DNA of 64,000 bases. Origin: Volvariella volvacea V23. Its lineage: Eukaryota; Basidiomycota; Agaricomycetes; Agaricales; Pluteaceae. Both the position numbers and the translations under genes were made by a program. The stretch lies in assembly GCA_000349905.1 (NCBI GenBank), contig KB722763.1, positions 97,770 to 161,769 on the forward strand, given 5' to 3'. Positions 23,456 to 35,380 of the stretch are shown here, piece by piece (the first letter of the stretch is position 1; the number at the start of each line of letters is the position of its first letter). Below the pieces are notes generated by a model. That model made no database searches, was not told the origin of the DNA, and saw nothing but the letters and a program-made list of their open reading frames with translations.

Positions 23456-25013
23456 TCTTGTGGAGTTGCTAGGTCGTAATGGGTGGTAGTCCTTGTAAAG
23501 ATAAGGCAACGGGTGTCGGGATGGAGAATCGTTTGCAGAAGATAGGGCAGTCGTCGAGACTCGTGATCGTCGCAGGTAGGGGAGTGATACGGAGCGTTAT
23601 CTAGGAGGGTTCTTGAGGACACAGGGAGGGTGTTATATATCAGAAACGTGAGGAGAACAAAACAACAATTGACGCACAACTGCCTGAATGGTGAAGTCAC
23701 AAGCACACAAATATACCCCCTCTCCATAAAGCACAGGATCTACGCCTCTTCTCCCAGCTCGCGATCCCCTAACTGGTGTCTTGATCGACCCTAACTCCAT
23801 GAGGCAGAGTGTCACATGCTAAATGCGGTACGAGATAACACGGAAAACGTCACAATTGGGGCTCGACAATGCGTCAACTGCGCTAACACAGGATCAGGAT
23901 CACTGATGAGCAGGGATCGAGGGAAAACTGTTTGCGACGCGACACGAGGCGCAGAGTAGGGTGCTAGCGATGAATGGAAACACCGAATCCATTTGTCGAA
24001 GGTGACAAAGGAAGAGGTGTCCATGAGAGTTGAGAAGATTTGATGCTCCTCGGTCGCTTTGACGAGCATCTAGGCGTGTTCACGCAGTTTGAGTTTGGGG
24101 ATGAAGGCAAGTTCAGGCCTTGTCGTCGTTGAGGACCGTGATTACGAAACGGGAGAACAAGTGCCGAGGCCGATGGAATAGAGTACAAGGTAGCTGTTTT
24201 TGCGCGTGGTTCCACCGTGCATTGTCTGAACCGCCCGCTAGCCCAAGCTAGCAGCATTATCATTGCATGTCGGTATGAGAGATATCGACCGACCCTGTGC
24301 TCAACAGCTTGCCCTTCCCAATCCTTCGCGTTATCAGGTTGACGTTAACGTTCTCGTTATCAAGGCGATGCTTTCTCGGGTTCGGCCAGCAAGGGACCAT
24401 CCGCAAATGAAAGGATGATTGTCGTTGGACAACAACCCTCGCGAAAGGTCGTGCCTGTGCTTCCCAGCATGAAGTACTGCTGGTGCGGAACAAACCCGGC
24501 AGGGGATTTAATAGAGGGAGCATCGGCGAGTCTCCGGACGCATCCTGAGCGCTCTCCGGCCCTTCCAGAGGGCATGGACCTGGGACTTCCGGGACCATCA
24601 TTTCCGGCCAACACGGACCCGGGAAAAGTTTAGAGTTGGGCTACACGTGGCCCCGGGATGTCGTCGAGTCCCGACATCACTGGCGTCAGCGTTGACGCAA
24701 TCGTTACATGTTTCAGTAAAAAGTAGCTACACTCGGCGTTAACACAAGGTGAACCGTGAAAGTAGAAAGGAATACAGTAGATACGTTAACACGATGTCGA
24801 AGACTAATTATCGGGAGGGAGGCATCGCAATCATTCGAGATCTTGTGCATGTGAAGCCCGGGAGGGGCAGAATGATGGGACGAGAGGAGTTACCGAGGGT
24901 CAATTACGAGATGGGGTGGACGGAGGGCGAGATCCATCACATTCCTAGGTCCTGTCGGCATCCAGTTGTCGTCTAAAGTTTAAGTAAATTAACACCTATA
25001 GATGTGGGCAAAT
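23456..25013. other. Intergenic region, no supported gene
   Basis: About 1.55 kb lies between the start of the SET gene and the stop of the F-box gene, both on the minus strand. Overlapping short frames (for example 24260-24601 - and 24749-24976 +) carry no recognisable motif. It probably contains the SET gene promoter and the F-box 3' UTR. Confidence 0.4.
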
Positions 25014-26076
25014 TCATATCCTGTTAGTCCCGGTGAATGGCACCCAACAGCTGCACACGAGCCCACCTTGATTTTGGTATCGTTGAGCCGCCATCTCCTC
25101 CGCTCTTCGCCACAACTCCTCCTCTCGCGTCGATTGCGCTTCGTGACTCCAAAACGGCGTCCCAACATCCACAAAAACCAGCCTACAACTGCAATCAGTC
25201 CCCGCACTATCCATTCTCCCAAGCAACCAGCGCACACTCTTCGTCAATTCGGGGTCAGAAGATAATAAGAACATGCAAACCCTCAACCTCGGGCACCGGT
25301 GAAACAGCTCCACCAAAAAATTGGCCACAGTGGACGCCTGGTACTCGCTGATCACGCCTCCATTCCTCCCAAACACATGCATCCCGCCACCGAATCGCAA
25401 TCTGAACGCGAGGTGCGTTAGTTTTGGAAGCTGATCAAAGCCAAACCAGCAAGTCCAGTCTTCCCATCCGTTGGCTACGGTCAGGTGTGTGATTTCGCTG
25501 AAGAAGGGGAGGTGGAAGGGAGGGCTTGGGGTGCTGAGCGCGTTGCTGAATCGGCAGGAAAGGCGTCGAGGGCGGATGTAGGATAACGCCGCAGTCATGG
25601 ACATGTGGCGGATCAGAGGGAGGTAGCTGTCCCAGGTGTAAGAAACGGCAGGGTAGATGGTGTAGGCGCCGTTCTTGTAGGATACGACCCAGAGTGTGAG
25701 GGACTTTACGCCTCTGCAGGCGGAAATTATTCTTGCGGCGTAGCTGTCATCGTGCGGGTCGAATGATATGCTGAGTGATTTGACACGAGTTGCGAAAAAC
25801 GATGGGGTTTTTGTTGGAGAAGTGTCGATTGTACGTAGGAAGGATCGTGTGGTGCTGTATCGGTGTAGGCTAACTTTGGCGTAGAGTAGCCAGTCTATCC
25901 TGGACAAGAGCATAGGCAACGACAAAGCGGTTACAGCACTGAGCAACATACCAATATTGAACTGTCCGAGAGACGAGGGTCAGTTGGAGAGCAGTTCGCT
26001 GATCCTCATACGCAGCGTGTTCTAGGACCAGACGGAGAACATCTTGTGGCAGGGAGATTTTGGGTAAGGAGGTCAT
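25014..26076 (-). CDS. F-box-like protein
   Basis: Two exons, 26076-25952 and 25899-25014, give 336 aa. Residues 6-41 form an F-box-like motif: LPQDVLRLVLEHAAYEDQ, then LQLTLVSRTVQYW completed by splicing. After it comes IDWLLYAKVSL, the usual basidiomycete W...LY..V.L continuation, and leucine-rich text (LPKLTHLAFRLRFGG, HRCPRLRVCMFLL). F-box proteins are substrate adaptors of SCF ubiquitin ligases, pairing with Skp1. The gene family is strongly expanded in Agaricomycetes. The target is unknown. Confidence 0.78.
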
Positions 26077-27527
26077 AGCGATGCTTAAGCAAGTCTAACT
26101 TACGACGCCGCAAATTAAACCCGACCTCGACGTGGTACTAATATACCTGTGAGCATTCCGTGTCGGGTCAAGTATAGATGGGAGGTATCGCCGCAGTCAC
26201 GTAGCGTATGTAGTTCGCCTAGCCAAAGACCCGAGTTGGTGAAGGCAGGATGAAGGAAGAAGCCTCACAGGTTTCGAGAGTAGCCGGATGATAGGCATAT
26301 TGATCCACGGAGAAAACAACCTAGGAGCTGGAGTTTATGATTGGTCGAGCGAGAAGACGAACTCGGAGAAGGAAAAGGTGGTTCTCCATGCTCGAGTTGC
26401 TCCCACACACCTACACCATTGACCAGTGGACGTACAATCGTGTATCATGACGACCTCGTTAGTGAAAACGTGCCTTAGATCAGGTATTTCAGAGATAGTG
26501 CATCGCAGACCAACGGGGTTCACTAAATGCATATAGTTGCGTCCTCTTGTTCTCGATCTCTAGCCTGCCACTACGTCTTGGGAATGGTGGATCCGATGCG
26601 TCAGTGCTCCGAGATGACCTACCAGAGTTTATCGTTATTGGTAAGCGCTTCACGTTTCTGGACCCCTTTCTTTCCTCTCTTAACGGTCATAAATCTGTTT
26701 AATAACAACCCAAATAACTCCTCATCACACATCATTGCATTTGTAATTAACGTCCGCGTCTATACTGACTGTGTTCCTTTCACCATCTTGGACTGAGGAT
26801 CGCTCGAGGCCGTGCTCGTGCTCTATGGCGTGTCTAGCCAGGTTGGCTCTACGCATTGGAGACTACAAGTCGCCACCTCATGCTCGGGCCATCCGAGGGA
26901 TACGTGGAGCATTTGACTGATTCACGAGCAATTAGGCCGAGTGGGGATGTTTTGAGCCTGTGAGGACGACATGCGACATGGAATTTGGCAACCCTGAGTT
27001 GAATATTCCATCCCTCAATCTAAAGGCCTTCTCATCTGCTGGCCGTTGTAATTTAACATAAACAGCAAGGCTGAGAATAGGGTGGACAGGTCCAGGCGTA
27101 TTCTTGGCCTAGGCAAGCAAGCCAATGCATTCGCCACGGGCGAATTATTACGAGAGTAAAATGGAATTGCGGCATTTTTTGATGGTTCTGACAGCCCCAA
27201 TGCAATCTCCCGTTCTCTCAGATGCCTGTCGCTTGTCAAAATGTGAATCTTCGCAGTTGCTTTTGGCTATCAACCACCGGCCTTGCACCACCTCCGCTCA
27301 CATTCAATTATCAAAGAGCTGTCACCAAGCATATCACCTGTTGGAAACGGTGTACCATGTTCAATGATTCAGGTCGCCCCTGTGGCATGGTCTAGGGTCA
27401 GTCAGGTAATAATTCTGTATATAATCCAAGCAGCTTTCGACCGCCCATTCAACGAAGAACGAGGATTGCGAGCAAAAAACCAATTCAACACCACCAACCA
27501 CTAATCTCGTCTTTGCGTGTCGACGCT
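26077..27527. promoter_or_regulatory. Divergent promoter region; right end is a duplicated promoter
   Basis: About 1.45 kb lies between the F-box gene (-) and oxidoreductase copy A (+). The interval from about 27171 to the ATG is homologous, on the opposite strand, to the promoter of copy B (33782 to about 34146). It includes a GGCATTTTTTGA block and a TATATAATCC box. I see no gene. Confidence 0.6.
27419..27426 (+). promoter_or_regulatory. TATA box of FAD oxidoreductase copy A
   Basis: TATATAAT followed by CC lies about 105 nt upstream of the ATG at 27528. The same box occurs at a matching distance in front of copy B. Confidence 0.65.
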
Positions 27528-29471
27528 ATGGCTGTATGCTTTTATTCTATACTTGCGTGTAGTGATTGACCTTCCTACCAGTCTATCGATCAAGTCGTGA
27601 AAGAAATAAGGAAAAAATTGTCACCCAATGCTATAATTTCCCTGCCCGGCATGTGCTTTCCTTCTTAGTAGACGTGCTCTTTTTTTATGTCTTGTGTTAG
27701 GCTCTAAAACATACAACGATGTCGTGTTTTCGTATACATGGATCAGCAGTGTGCAAATACCAGCTGCAGTATTCCAGCCCGCCACTGCTCAAGATGTTTC
27801 CATGACGGTGAGGGGTATGGCTTAATGTGGAACAGACCTGACTTTTTATCCCGAACATGTCAGCTTAAGGCCATTTCTAGGGCCCACCCCACTGTCTCAT
27901 TTTCTGTACGCCTTCCGTCGTATTCTTGTCACTACTTTCCTCATTTCTGAGTTTGTAGATAAAAGCAGGAAGTCATATCGCTCCTGCGGGGTTTAACTCA
28001 ACTACTGGTCTTCTGATTGATATGTCACTCTTCAATCAAGTCGCGTACAACGAAGAGACCACATTGGTTGAAATAGGCTCTGGGCTGCTTTGGTATCCAA
28101 GTGTATGCAAAGAACTCAAGAAGTATGGTCGTAATGTGAATGGAGCAACTAGCTGCACAGGTGTTGGAGTTTCGGGTTTCAACCTCGGTGGTGGATATGG
28201 TAATAAGGCCAATCAGTTTGGACTCGCAATGGATACCATCAAGGCAATCGAGATCGTCCTCCCTGATGGAGAGATCAAGACGGTTAGCGAGAACTCAGAC
28301 GCCGACCTCTTCTGGGCTTTAAAGGTTCCGTATCATTTTTTGTCTAATTCTCTTCTTTCTGATGATGTTTGAACAGGGCGGGGGAAATAATTTTGGGATT
28401 GTAACAAAGTGGACCATGGAGACTCACCCACAGGGTGCAGTATACGTACGTTCTCTGTGAATTTTATTTCACGGGTTTAACGCTCTCACAGACCAACAGA
28501 CTTAATTATAAGAAGGAATACTTCGGTGAAATGCAGGCTGCGATCTGGGCCTATATACAAAAACAAGTCCCGAAGTCGCATGTGGAGATAGTATTCGAGT
28601 GGTCAGTCAATCCAGCCGAGAAGGAGGTTTGTGCACCATATCATTCCTTCAGCTTTTGCTGACTCTGGATTTAAGATTGATTCCGTTATTCATGCTAACA
28701 TATTTTACGATGGGCCTGTTGCTCCTGCCGACCTTTTCAAGGAATTCACAGATATCGAGCACACTTCAAGGAAGGAAAAAGAACGCTGTAGCTGGTTTGA
28801 GCTGATGGAAAGCCTCCCCAACCCACATGATACATACATTATGGAGTGGAGCACTGAGGATCCTGGTCGAAAAACACCACAGGAATATCGGTAAGTCTCA
28901 GTCCAAATGTCTTCATGCTCTGGACTTATTCCGAGGTAGTGGACGTTATGCCTGTGTCATGTTATCTCGTTATACACCAGCTCTCATCAAACGAATAATC
29001 GAATTAGCTGCTGTGAGCCGTTCTTTACTGCTTGCTGAACAACTGTTGATTTTTCCTTAGGATGTTGCAAAAGGGCTTAAATATCATGGTGGTTATCGAT
29101 TCTTCCCCGTAATCCGACCAGGAAGCCCAACAATGTTCCAAAATTCTCCGCCATCGGCATGGCCGCATGGCCCTGAAGCTCTCTTCCCTCTTCCTATCCA
29201 GTGTTCGTGGAAAGGCGAGGAGAATGACAAATACTGGTTAAACGTCTTAGAGACTTTCTGCGAAAATATTCGTCAATTTGCCATCGAGCAAGGATGCACA
29301 AAAGATGGAGTGCCAATGTATTACAATCTCGCTTTGGACGGGACTGATGTTTCTCTTATTTATCGCGAAAATCTGCCGCGACTTATTGATTTACGCGCAC
29401 GATATGATAGGCTTGGTGTCATGAACCGTACAGGAGGGTTCAGGATTCCACTGGAGCAGCCCCTGAACTAG
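27528..29471 (+). CDS. FAD-linked oxidoreductase (PCMH-type, berberine-bridge-like), copy A
   Basis: Ten exons: 27528-27533, 27582-27648, 27701-27807, 27864-27905, 27959-28324, 28377-28445, 28492-28626, 28676-28890, 28940-29012, 29061-29471 (496 aa). The first exon encodes only Met-Ala. The FAD-binding half has VQIPAAVFQP, IKAGSHIAPAGFN (His80), NGATSCTGVGVSGFNLGGGYG (Cys140), LPDGEIKTVSENSDADLFWALK and GGGNNFGIVTKW. The C terminus has NLALDGTDVSLIYRENL and a BBE-like end. His80 and Cys140 occupy the positions that hold covalent FAD in berberine-bridge-type enzymes. Intron 2 has a GC donor (27649). Relatives oxidise sugars, alcohols or secondary-metabolite intermediates; the substrate is unknown. 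It has no signal peptide. It is an inverted paralogue of copy B at 31806-33781. Confidence 0.88.
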
Positions 29472-29854
29472 TCTTGGAGCTGACTTGCCTTCTTTGATCT
29501 CAAGATTGTTACCATACTTTTCTGTGTTCATAGATGCAAATCTGCCAATGTAACATTGTTTCTGTGCCTACATAAATAGCAAGTCCAGAGAGGCCATATA
29601 GCAGGGAACTAAATCGGCCGAATGCCATGAAACCAGGTTTGGATCGCACTGTGGTCTTGACGAGGTTTAGCACCTGGAAGCTAAATTTCAGAGAATTTGG
29701 GGCCAGCTCAGACTCGGTTCTCCGGATGTTCAAATCATAAACCACCAAAACAGGTCCGTGATCATGTAGAGCACGATTCGTGGGAGCATGTTTCATAATG
29801 CATCCCATAAGTTCGTCACTCCAATGTCAATGTCTTAGGTTTGATGTACTGAAG
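29472..29854. other. 3' spacer between copy A and the HNH gene
   Basis: About 380 bp. A minus-strand open frame at 29509-29808 has no recognisable domain and no splice-linked partner. I take the region as the 3' UTR of copy A plus the HNH gene promoter. Confidence 0.4.
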
Positions 29855-30902
29855 ATGGATCGTGGTCCCCCTCACTTGCCGAGACGTAATGTCGAAGTCT
29901 TTGACGACGGTGACAATGTTATAGCAGGCTTGTCCCTTTAATTAACTACTTTTTTATTTTATTTATGTTGAAAACATACACAGGGTTTTGGCAATATGGA
30001 AATCTCCAATGGAACGAGTTTTACGAATATGTAGCCACATTCATTGTTACTGCGGCGGAGTGGAGGATATTTCAGTACAACTCAGAGCGGCAGCAACGAG
30101 GCGCAGAGTGTCCTCCCAGTTCTGAGTCGTGCAACCCAGCCAATATACTTTACTCGCCACCTGTAAGTGGCTCGATAACCTTTCAAAGTCCTGGACTGAA
30201 GGCATCACTTAAATTCAAGCCGGTGAACCTGCATGTGTTGGGTTGGTAGCAACTCATCCTCGAAGTAGGGTTCTCACGGCATTGAGTTCTCCCACTTCTG
30301 TGAGTTCCATCACTGTGAAGTTTTGGCTGATTTTGATCCCAAATGAGGAACCTCGTTACTGGACAAGAGTGCACTGCAGAGATAGTAAATGTCTGATTTC
30401 CGGCCTTAAAACCCAAACGTATAGTCGTTTGAAAGTGGCACATATATTTCCCCGGGGTCACGAAGCAGAAGTAAGTGACTGCAATCATTTAGTTAACTAT
30501 TAAGAGTTGAGAATGGTGTCTGTCTAGTGGATACGCAAAGGCTACCACGACAAGATCACTGACACCGCAGACGAAGCAACAATGGGAGGTCCGTCAAAGA
30601 TCGACTTTATTCAGAATCTGATTACACTGCGCAAAGACCCTTATGATGCGTGGGTCAACTACGAATTTGGAGTTAACCCCAACGTGCGATCTCCCTTATA
30701 CACTATATGTTTTCATAACTTACCACCCGACTCGCTGCAGAATGATTATAGGATTACCGCATTTACAAATGGGAACGATGATATCAACGGCTTGCGTCTC
30801 CACTTGGATCATATTCAGGACCCGAGTCTTCGCCCTCTGGATGAGCTGCTCATGGATCATTTCGAGCAAGGACTTTTCAAGCACATAAGGGGTGGGCAAT
30901 GA
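29855..30902 (+). CDS. Fungal HNH-nuclease-domain protein
   Basis: The 3' half is clear: exons 30348-30470, 30528-30683, 30741-30902. They encode CRDSKCLISGLKTQTYSRLK, AHIFPRGHEAE joined to WIRKGYHDKITD, GGPSKIDFIQNLITL, DAWVNYEFGVNPN joined to NDYRITAFTNGNDDINGLRL, LDHIQDPSLRP and the stop. This is the HNH_2-type domain common in Agaricomycetes: AHI...R near the first His, QN, then DAW.NYEFG. The N-terminal part probably starts at ATG 29855 (MDRGPPHLPRRNVEVFDDGD) and continues with FWQYGNLQWNEFYEY. The junctions between 29930 and 30348 are not settled, and the first may use a GC donor. HNH folds are metal-dependent nucleases; the role of this fungal family is unknown. The gene sits between two inverted oxidoreductase copies. 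Confidence 0.72.
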
Positions 30903-31805
30903 ACCAGAATGTAGTTATGAGATTACGACGATATTTTCTGTGAAGGGTCGTTCGATATGTCAAACACCATCTGGGAAACTGAAGAAGGAAAGAGGCATCT
31001 CGAACTAGCCTTGGCTGACCGACTTTTTGATCATTGTATGACACCATGATCAAAAGGTTGCTAGCAGGTGTTGAGCACATAGGATTGTACAGCCTTTCAG
31101 TAGGTCGTCTGCATTTGCTTTCTTGAGGTTTTTGATCTAATTTCTGTCACTACTTCACTATTTATGAGTTCAAAAAGTAAACCCTGGAAGTGTTGCTTCC
31201 TCCTCCTATCGTTGGGAGTGGAGAGACCTCATTATTGGTATCAATGAGCGTTCAAGCCAAAGGGAGAGGGTAGTTGGGTGTCGAATATGTCTACGAAAAC
31301 CATCCTACGTTGAGTCGCAACTGAAGGGCCAATACTGGTATGTTTTATTTAGGCATCGTTCCACGGCACTGCACAAAATAAGTATTCTTGTCGTGTTTCC
31401 ATGATAAAATCGTTTTGAATGACTGCTGATTCTAATAAAGCTGTTTGTATAAGACAAATGCAAGGGAACAAGCAACGTGATCAGTTCGGAGTCATGTTAG
31501 CAATGAGCGCTCTCAGTGAATGCAATGCCAAAAGGCTCATCTAGTCTATTTCTGTTTTTGTTTTTGTCCAACGCAAAACTCTAGGCAGAAAGGTGAGTGT
31601 TTTGACAACAAATATATGCCCCCCTTGACCTCAGCTCTGCTGGTACTTATTTTACCCACCTCCAGGAAGCAGAATCACGATAGTATATACAACACAAACA
31701 ATCACACTACATTTGACAAGTCACATTTAGAAATACAGACTAGTAAGACAAGTACGATAGCTTGGATAACGAGACAAAGAAAAGATTAGTCACGCCCAAG
31801 ACCTA
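30903..31805. other. Intergenic region, no supported gene
   Basis: About 900 bp lies between the HNH gene stop and the convergent stop of oxidoreductase copy B. The region is A/T-rich with T-runs near 31550-31570 and no domain-bearing frames. It probably holds two 3' UTRs. Confidence 0.45.
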
Positions 31806-33781
31806 TCACAACGGCTTGTGTGGAATCCTGAATCCTCCAGTACGGTTCATGACTCCAAGTTTGTCATATTGTGCTCGTATATTGATGAGATGCGGCAAGT
31901 TGTCGCGATAAATAAGGGATACGTCAGTCCCATCCAGCGCGAGGTTGTAGTAAGTCGGCACGCCGTCTTTCGTACACCCTTGCTTGATGGCGAACTGGCG
32001 GATCTCCTCCGTAAAAGAAGCCAAGGTATCTAGCCAGTACTTGTCATTTTCTTTGCCCTGCCACATGCACCGGACGGGGAGGGGAAAGAGGGCCTCAGGG
32101 CCGTGTGGCCATGCGGATGGTGGGGAGTTTTTGAACATTGTCGGGCTTCCAGGCCAGATGTCAGGGTAGAACTGCACACCGCCGTTGTCTTTGAGTCCTT
32201 TTGCGACTTCCTATGGGATAGTTAGCATTTGTATGGCCGTTAATCGAGACCCACTCGCCGTAGCTAGTTCGACTATTCTTTGAATGAGATCCGGTGTGTA
32301 GCGGGACAACATAACACAGGAATAACGCCCGCTGATTCCTCGTAATGAGTCGTGTGGCATAACAGCATTTAGACTGAGACCTACCGAGCTGAGGCAGGAA
32401 TATCATCCACCAAATCTACACTACCAGAAAGCTTGGAGGCCCATCCCAATCTGTATGTCTGACGTACATTCGGAAGGCTCTTCATTAATTCCTTCCAGGT
32501 ACCTGATTCGGATTGCGTCTCAGCGATTGGGGGAATATCTAAAAACTCTTTGAACAAGTCTTTAGGAGGCTCGGGCCCGTCGTAGAACAGTTCGGCGTGG
32601 CTAATGACGTGGACCTTGAACCTGGGAGTTGGCTAAAGGCGGGAAGGATAGCGTGATGAAAAAGCACCTTATTTTTGCTGTCGACTGTCCACTCGAATTT
32701 CGTTTCGACATTCGATTTCGGGACTTGCTTTTGTATATAAGCCCAGATCGCAGCTTGTACCCGATCAAAGTATCTGTGTTCGTAGTTTATCATCTTGAAC
32801 TGTGAAAACATCAGATGAATGTGTTGAAGCAGGGAATATGTATGAAGATCATACATATATTGGTCCCTGTTCGTGAGTTTCCATGGTCCACTTCGTCACG
32901 ATCCCGAAGTTATTTCCTCCCCCCTTCGTGAGCATTGTTAGAAGCAATAGATATAGGAATCAAAAGTACGATACCTTCAAAGCCCGGAAGAGGTCGCGGT
33001 CGGAGTTCTCGCTAACCGTCTTGATATCTCCACTAGGTAGAACGACCTCGATTGCCTTGATAGTATCCATCGCGAGTCCAAATTGATTGGTCTTATTACC
33101 ATATCCCCCACCGAGGTTGAAACCCGCAACCCCAACACCTTTGCAGCTAGTTGCTCCATTCACATTACGACCATATTTCGCGAGTTCACTGTATACCCTA
33201 GGCTCCCAAAGCAGCCCAGGGCCCAAGTCTACTAGTGTGGTGTCTTTGTGATACGTGATTTTATCGAAGAGGGCCATATCGATCAAGATGCCGCCGGAGG
33301 TTGAGTTAAAACCTGTGGGAGCGATATGACTCCCTGCTTTGATCTTAGGAGCCAGTTGAGGGAAATCATAACAGGACGACAATAAGAACTTACTGCGAAT
33401 GAGACGCTATAGTCTGCGCCTGAGATTGCCTTGAGCTGAGATGATAACAAGTTAGAAGCTATTGCGCATGCGCACTAAGCCACATCACATACGATCTTGG
33501 AAACATCTTCCACGTCCCCAGGCTGCAATACTGCTGCTGGGCCCGGGTTCTGTATGCTACTGCCCCAGAAATACGAATTCGTGACTGCTTCGTATCCAAT
33601 GGTGCCTATAGCAGGGTCATTCGTGAATAGCCGACTCAGAGTGCGAAGGCGTACCTGGGGGGAAGAAATTAGCCTTGGGCGATATACTTTTGCTTAATTC
33701 TTCCAAAATTTTCTCGATAGTGCTGGACTAGCGGGAGCGTTAGGCAAAGTACATAAACCTAGAGCGAAAGCGTACAGCCAT
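31806..33781 (-). CDS. FAD-linked oxidoreductase (PCMH-type, berberine-bridge-like), copy B
   Basis: Ten exons: 33781-33776, 33727-33655, 33605-33493, 33435-33394, 33343-32975, 32933-32865, 32799-32668, 32614-32385, 32331-32259, 32210-31806 (503 aa). All phases close and every intron matches copy A in position and phase. Diagnostic text includes IKAGSHIAPTGFN, NGATSCKGVGVAGFNLGGGYG, LPSGDIKTVSENSDRDLF, GGGNNFGIVTKW and NLALDGTDVSLIYRDNL. The covalent-flavin His and Cys positions are both kept. Intron 9 has a GC donor (32258), where copy A has GT. Both copies are open along their whole length, so neither is an obvious pseudogene. The substrate is unknown. The promoter is also duplicated. Confidence 0.88.
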
Positions 33782-33883
33782 AGCGTTGACACGAGGAGAT
33801 GAGAGTGATCAGTAGTGCTAGAAGGAGGACTGCTTGGGCCGTAAACCCTGGTCGTCGTTGAGCGGGAAGCTAAAGGTGCTCGG

Positions 33884-33891
33884 ATTATATA
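33884..33891 (-). promoter_or_regulatory. TATA box of FAD oxidoreductase copy B
   Basis: On the minus strand this reads TATATAAT followed by CC, about 105 nt before the ATG at 33781. It matches the copy A box in sequence and spacing. Confidence 0.65.
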
Positions 33892-35328
33892 CAAAATCAA
33901 GGCCTGCTTGGTCCCAATTATTCTGAGGGATGAAATGAACTATTGCATATAAGTGCTCCGGTTTAGAATTGATTCTAACAGATGATCTGCTTAGTGACCA
34001 CGCCTTAACCAAACGAATCACTCGGAGATGTCCAAGACCGACTGACGATGGCCAGAAATAGCTGATAAGCCCGACACCTGACAAGTGATAAGCATCTAAG
34101 AGGACAGGTGATTGCATTCTGAATGCCATTACCCTCAAAAAATGCCATAACTCCTCCCTCTAAAATGGCTATAGCGGATTTATTGCCTCGCTTGGCTAGT
34201 CTGATTGGAGAAAAGAATGTTCTTGTGTTCATCTACTCCTATTCATAACCTTTCTGATTTCTATGGTTTGCTATTGTCAGTAGATAGCAACATGATCAGG
34301 GCTAAGGAAGAACACCTAACTCGCTTTCGAGACCCCTCGTGACAATAGTCCATTCTGTATGTCATCCCTGCAAGCTCACGAAAATACCCATTCGGCCGAA
34401 TTGGAACGAAATAAAGGAGGGAGGAGCGCAAGGGCGCAGAACGCTTGTCGATAACGATGAGATTCATGGTACATGTCGGCAGAACAATTATGTTGAACGA
34501 TGCTGCGTGAGCGGTGATAGACCAAGGCTTGAACTTGGAGGTGGTGGATCAAGACATGCCTCGGATATTGAATAATTTTGCTCCCATACCTATCTAGAAG
34601 AGTGCAGGCCAACGCTCAGCGTTACAGACGGCTACAAGGGGACCAGAGCTCGCGTAAATGCGGACTTGACTATGATAATCTATTGCACACATGCGAATTG
34701 CGAAAGTGACTGTCACGCATACTCTTCAGCACGTGACCGTGACAACGAGAGCCTCCAGCACAGGTGCGTATTTGTGGCCAGACCTATCTCTGACGGTGAT
34801 GACTTTTCGAATCTTCACCAGCACCTAAATTTAGGACTCAACACAGGTATCTACTTCACTGGCTCGCCGATCCTATAAGAGTACATGAAAGGACTAGACA
34901 CCATTGCGACTCGCCTTACTATTGCGCCGACTCTTATGGGATGGCACATCTTGCGGGCAGGAGAGGTGGTAAGTTGTAATGAATTCAATTGCGACACCAC
35001 CACATTTGTTTAGGCCAAGCCGGTATCATTTCTCTCCATTCATTGTGGGGATGAAAGGCGGCAGTCAACTTGCGGAATATATGTACGGCACTTATTATAG
35101 CAGCTTTGTGTTCCGATGGCTAATTCGAATTTTATTTTAGCAATGGACAGTGGAGATAATTTTTTGTAACCACTCTGCGTAGCTACTCTATCTGTTATGC
35201 TGATCATGAATGAGTACATTACGAGGTAGTCCTAAAGCGTCGTGCACGCGTTGGGTAGAGCCGATTGGCGCTCTTTCTGGCATCGATTACGCAGTCATTT
35301 TCGGAATGTCCGAAACACGAGGACAAGT

Positions 35329-35337
35329 TATATATAA
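35329..35337 (+). promoter_or_regulatory. TATA box of lectin gene 1
   Basis: TATATATAA lies about 45-50 nt before the ATG at 35381, which implies a very short 5' leader. Confidence 0.5.
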
Positions 35338-35380
35338 GCCGTCAACGCCGCAGGAAGCAAAACTATTTCCTCCATACTCG

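Larger units (their letters stand above)
33782..35380. promoter_or_regulatory. Intergenic region with duplicated promoter of copy B
   Basis: The first ~365 bp (to about 34146) match the copy A promoter on the opposite strand, with a TATA box at 33884-33891. The rest, to 35380, has no supported gene. A TATATATAA box at 35329-35337 belongs to the first lectin gene. Confidence 0.55.

Noticed and set aside
24749..24976. 75-codon plus-strand frame between the SET and F-box genes
   Set aside because: No recognised domain, isolated, and no TATA or splice sites in suitable places.
27534..27810. Impression that copy A of the FAD oxidoreductase is a 5'-truncated pseudogene
   Set aside because: A two-codon first exon and a GC-donor intron rebuild a full N terminus that matches copy B exon by exon.
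29509..29808. Minus-strand 99-codon open frame downstream of oxidoreductase copy A
   Set aside because: No domain, no homology to the neighbouring genes and no splice partner; it most likely lies in 3' UTR or promoter sequence.
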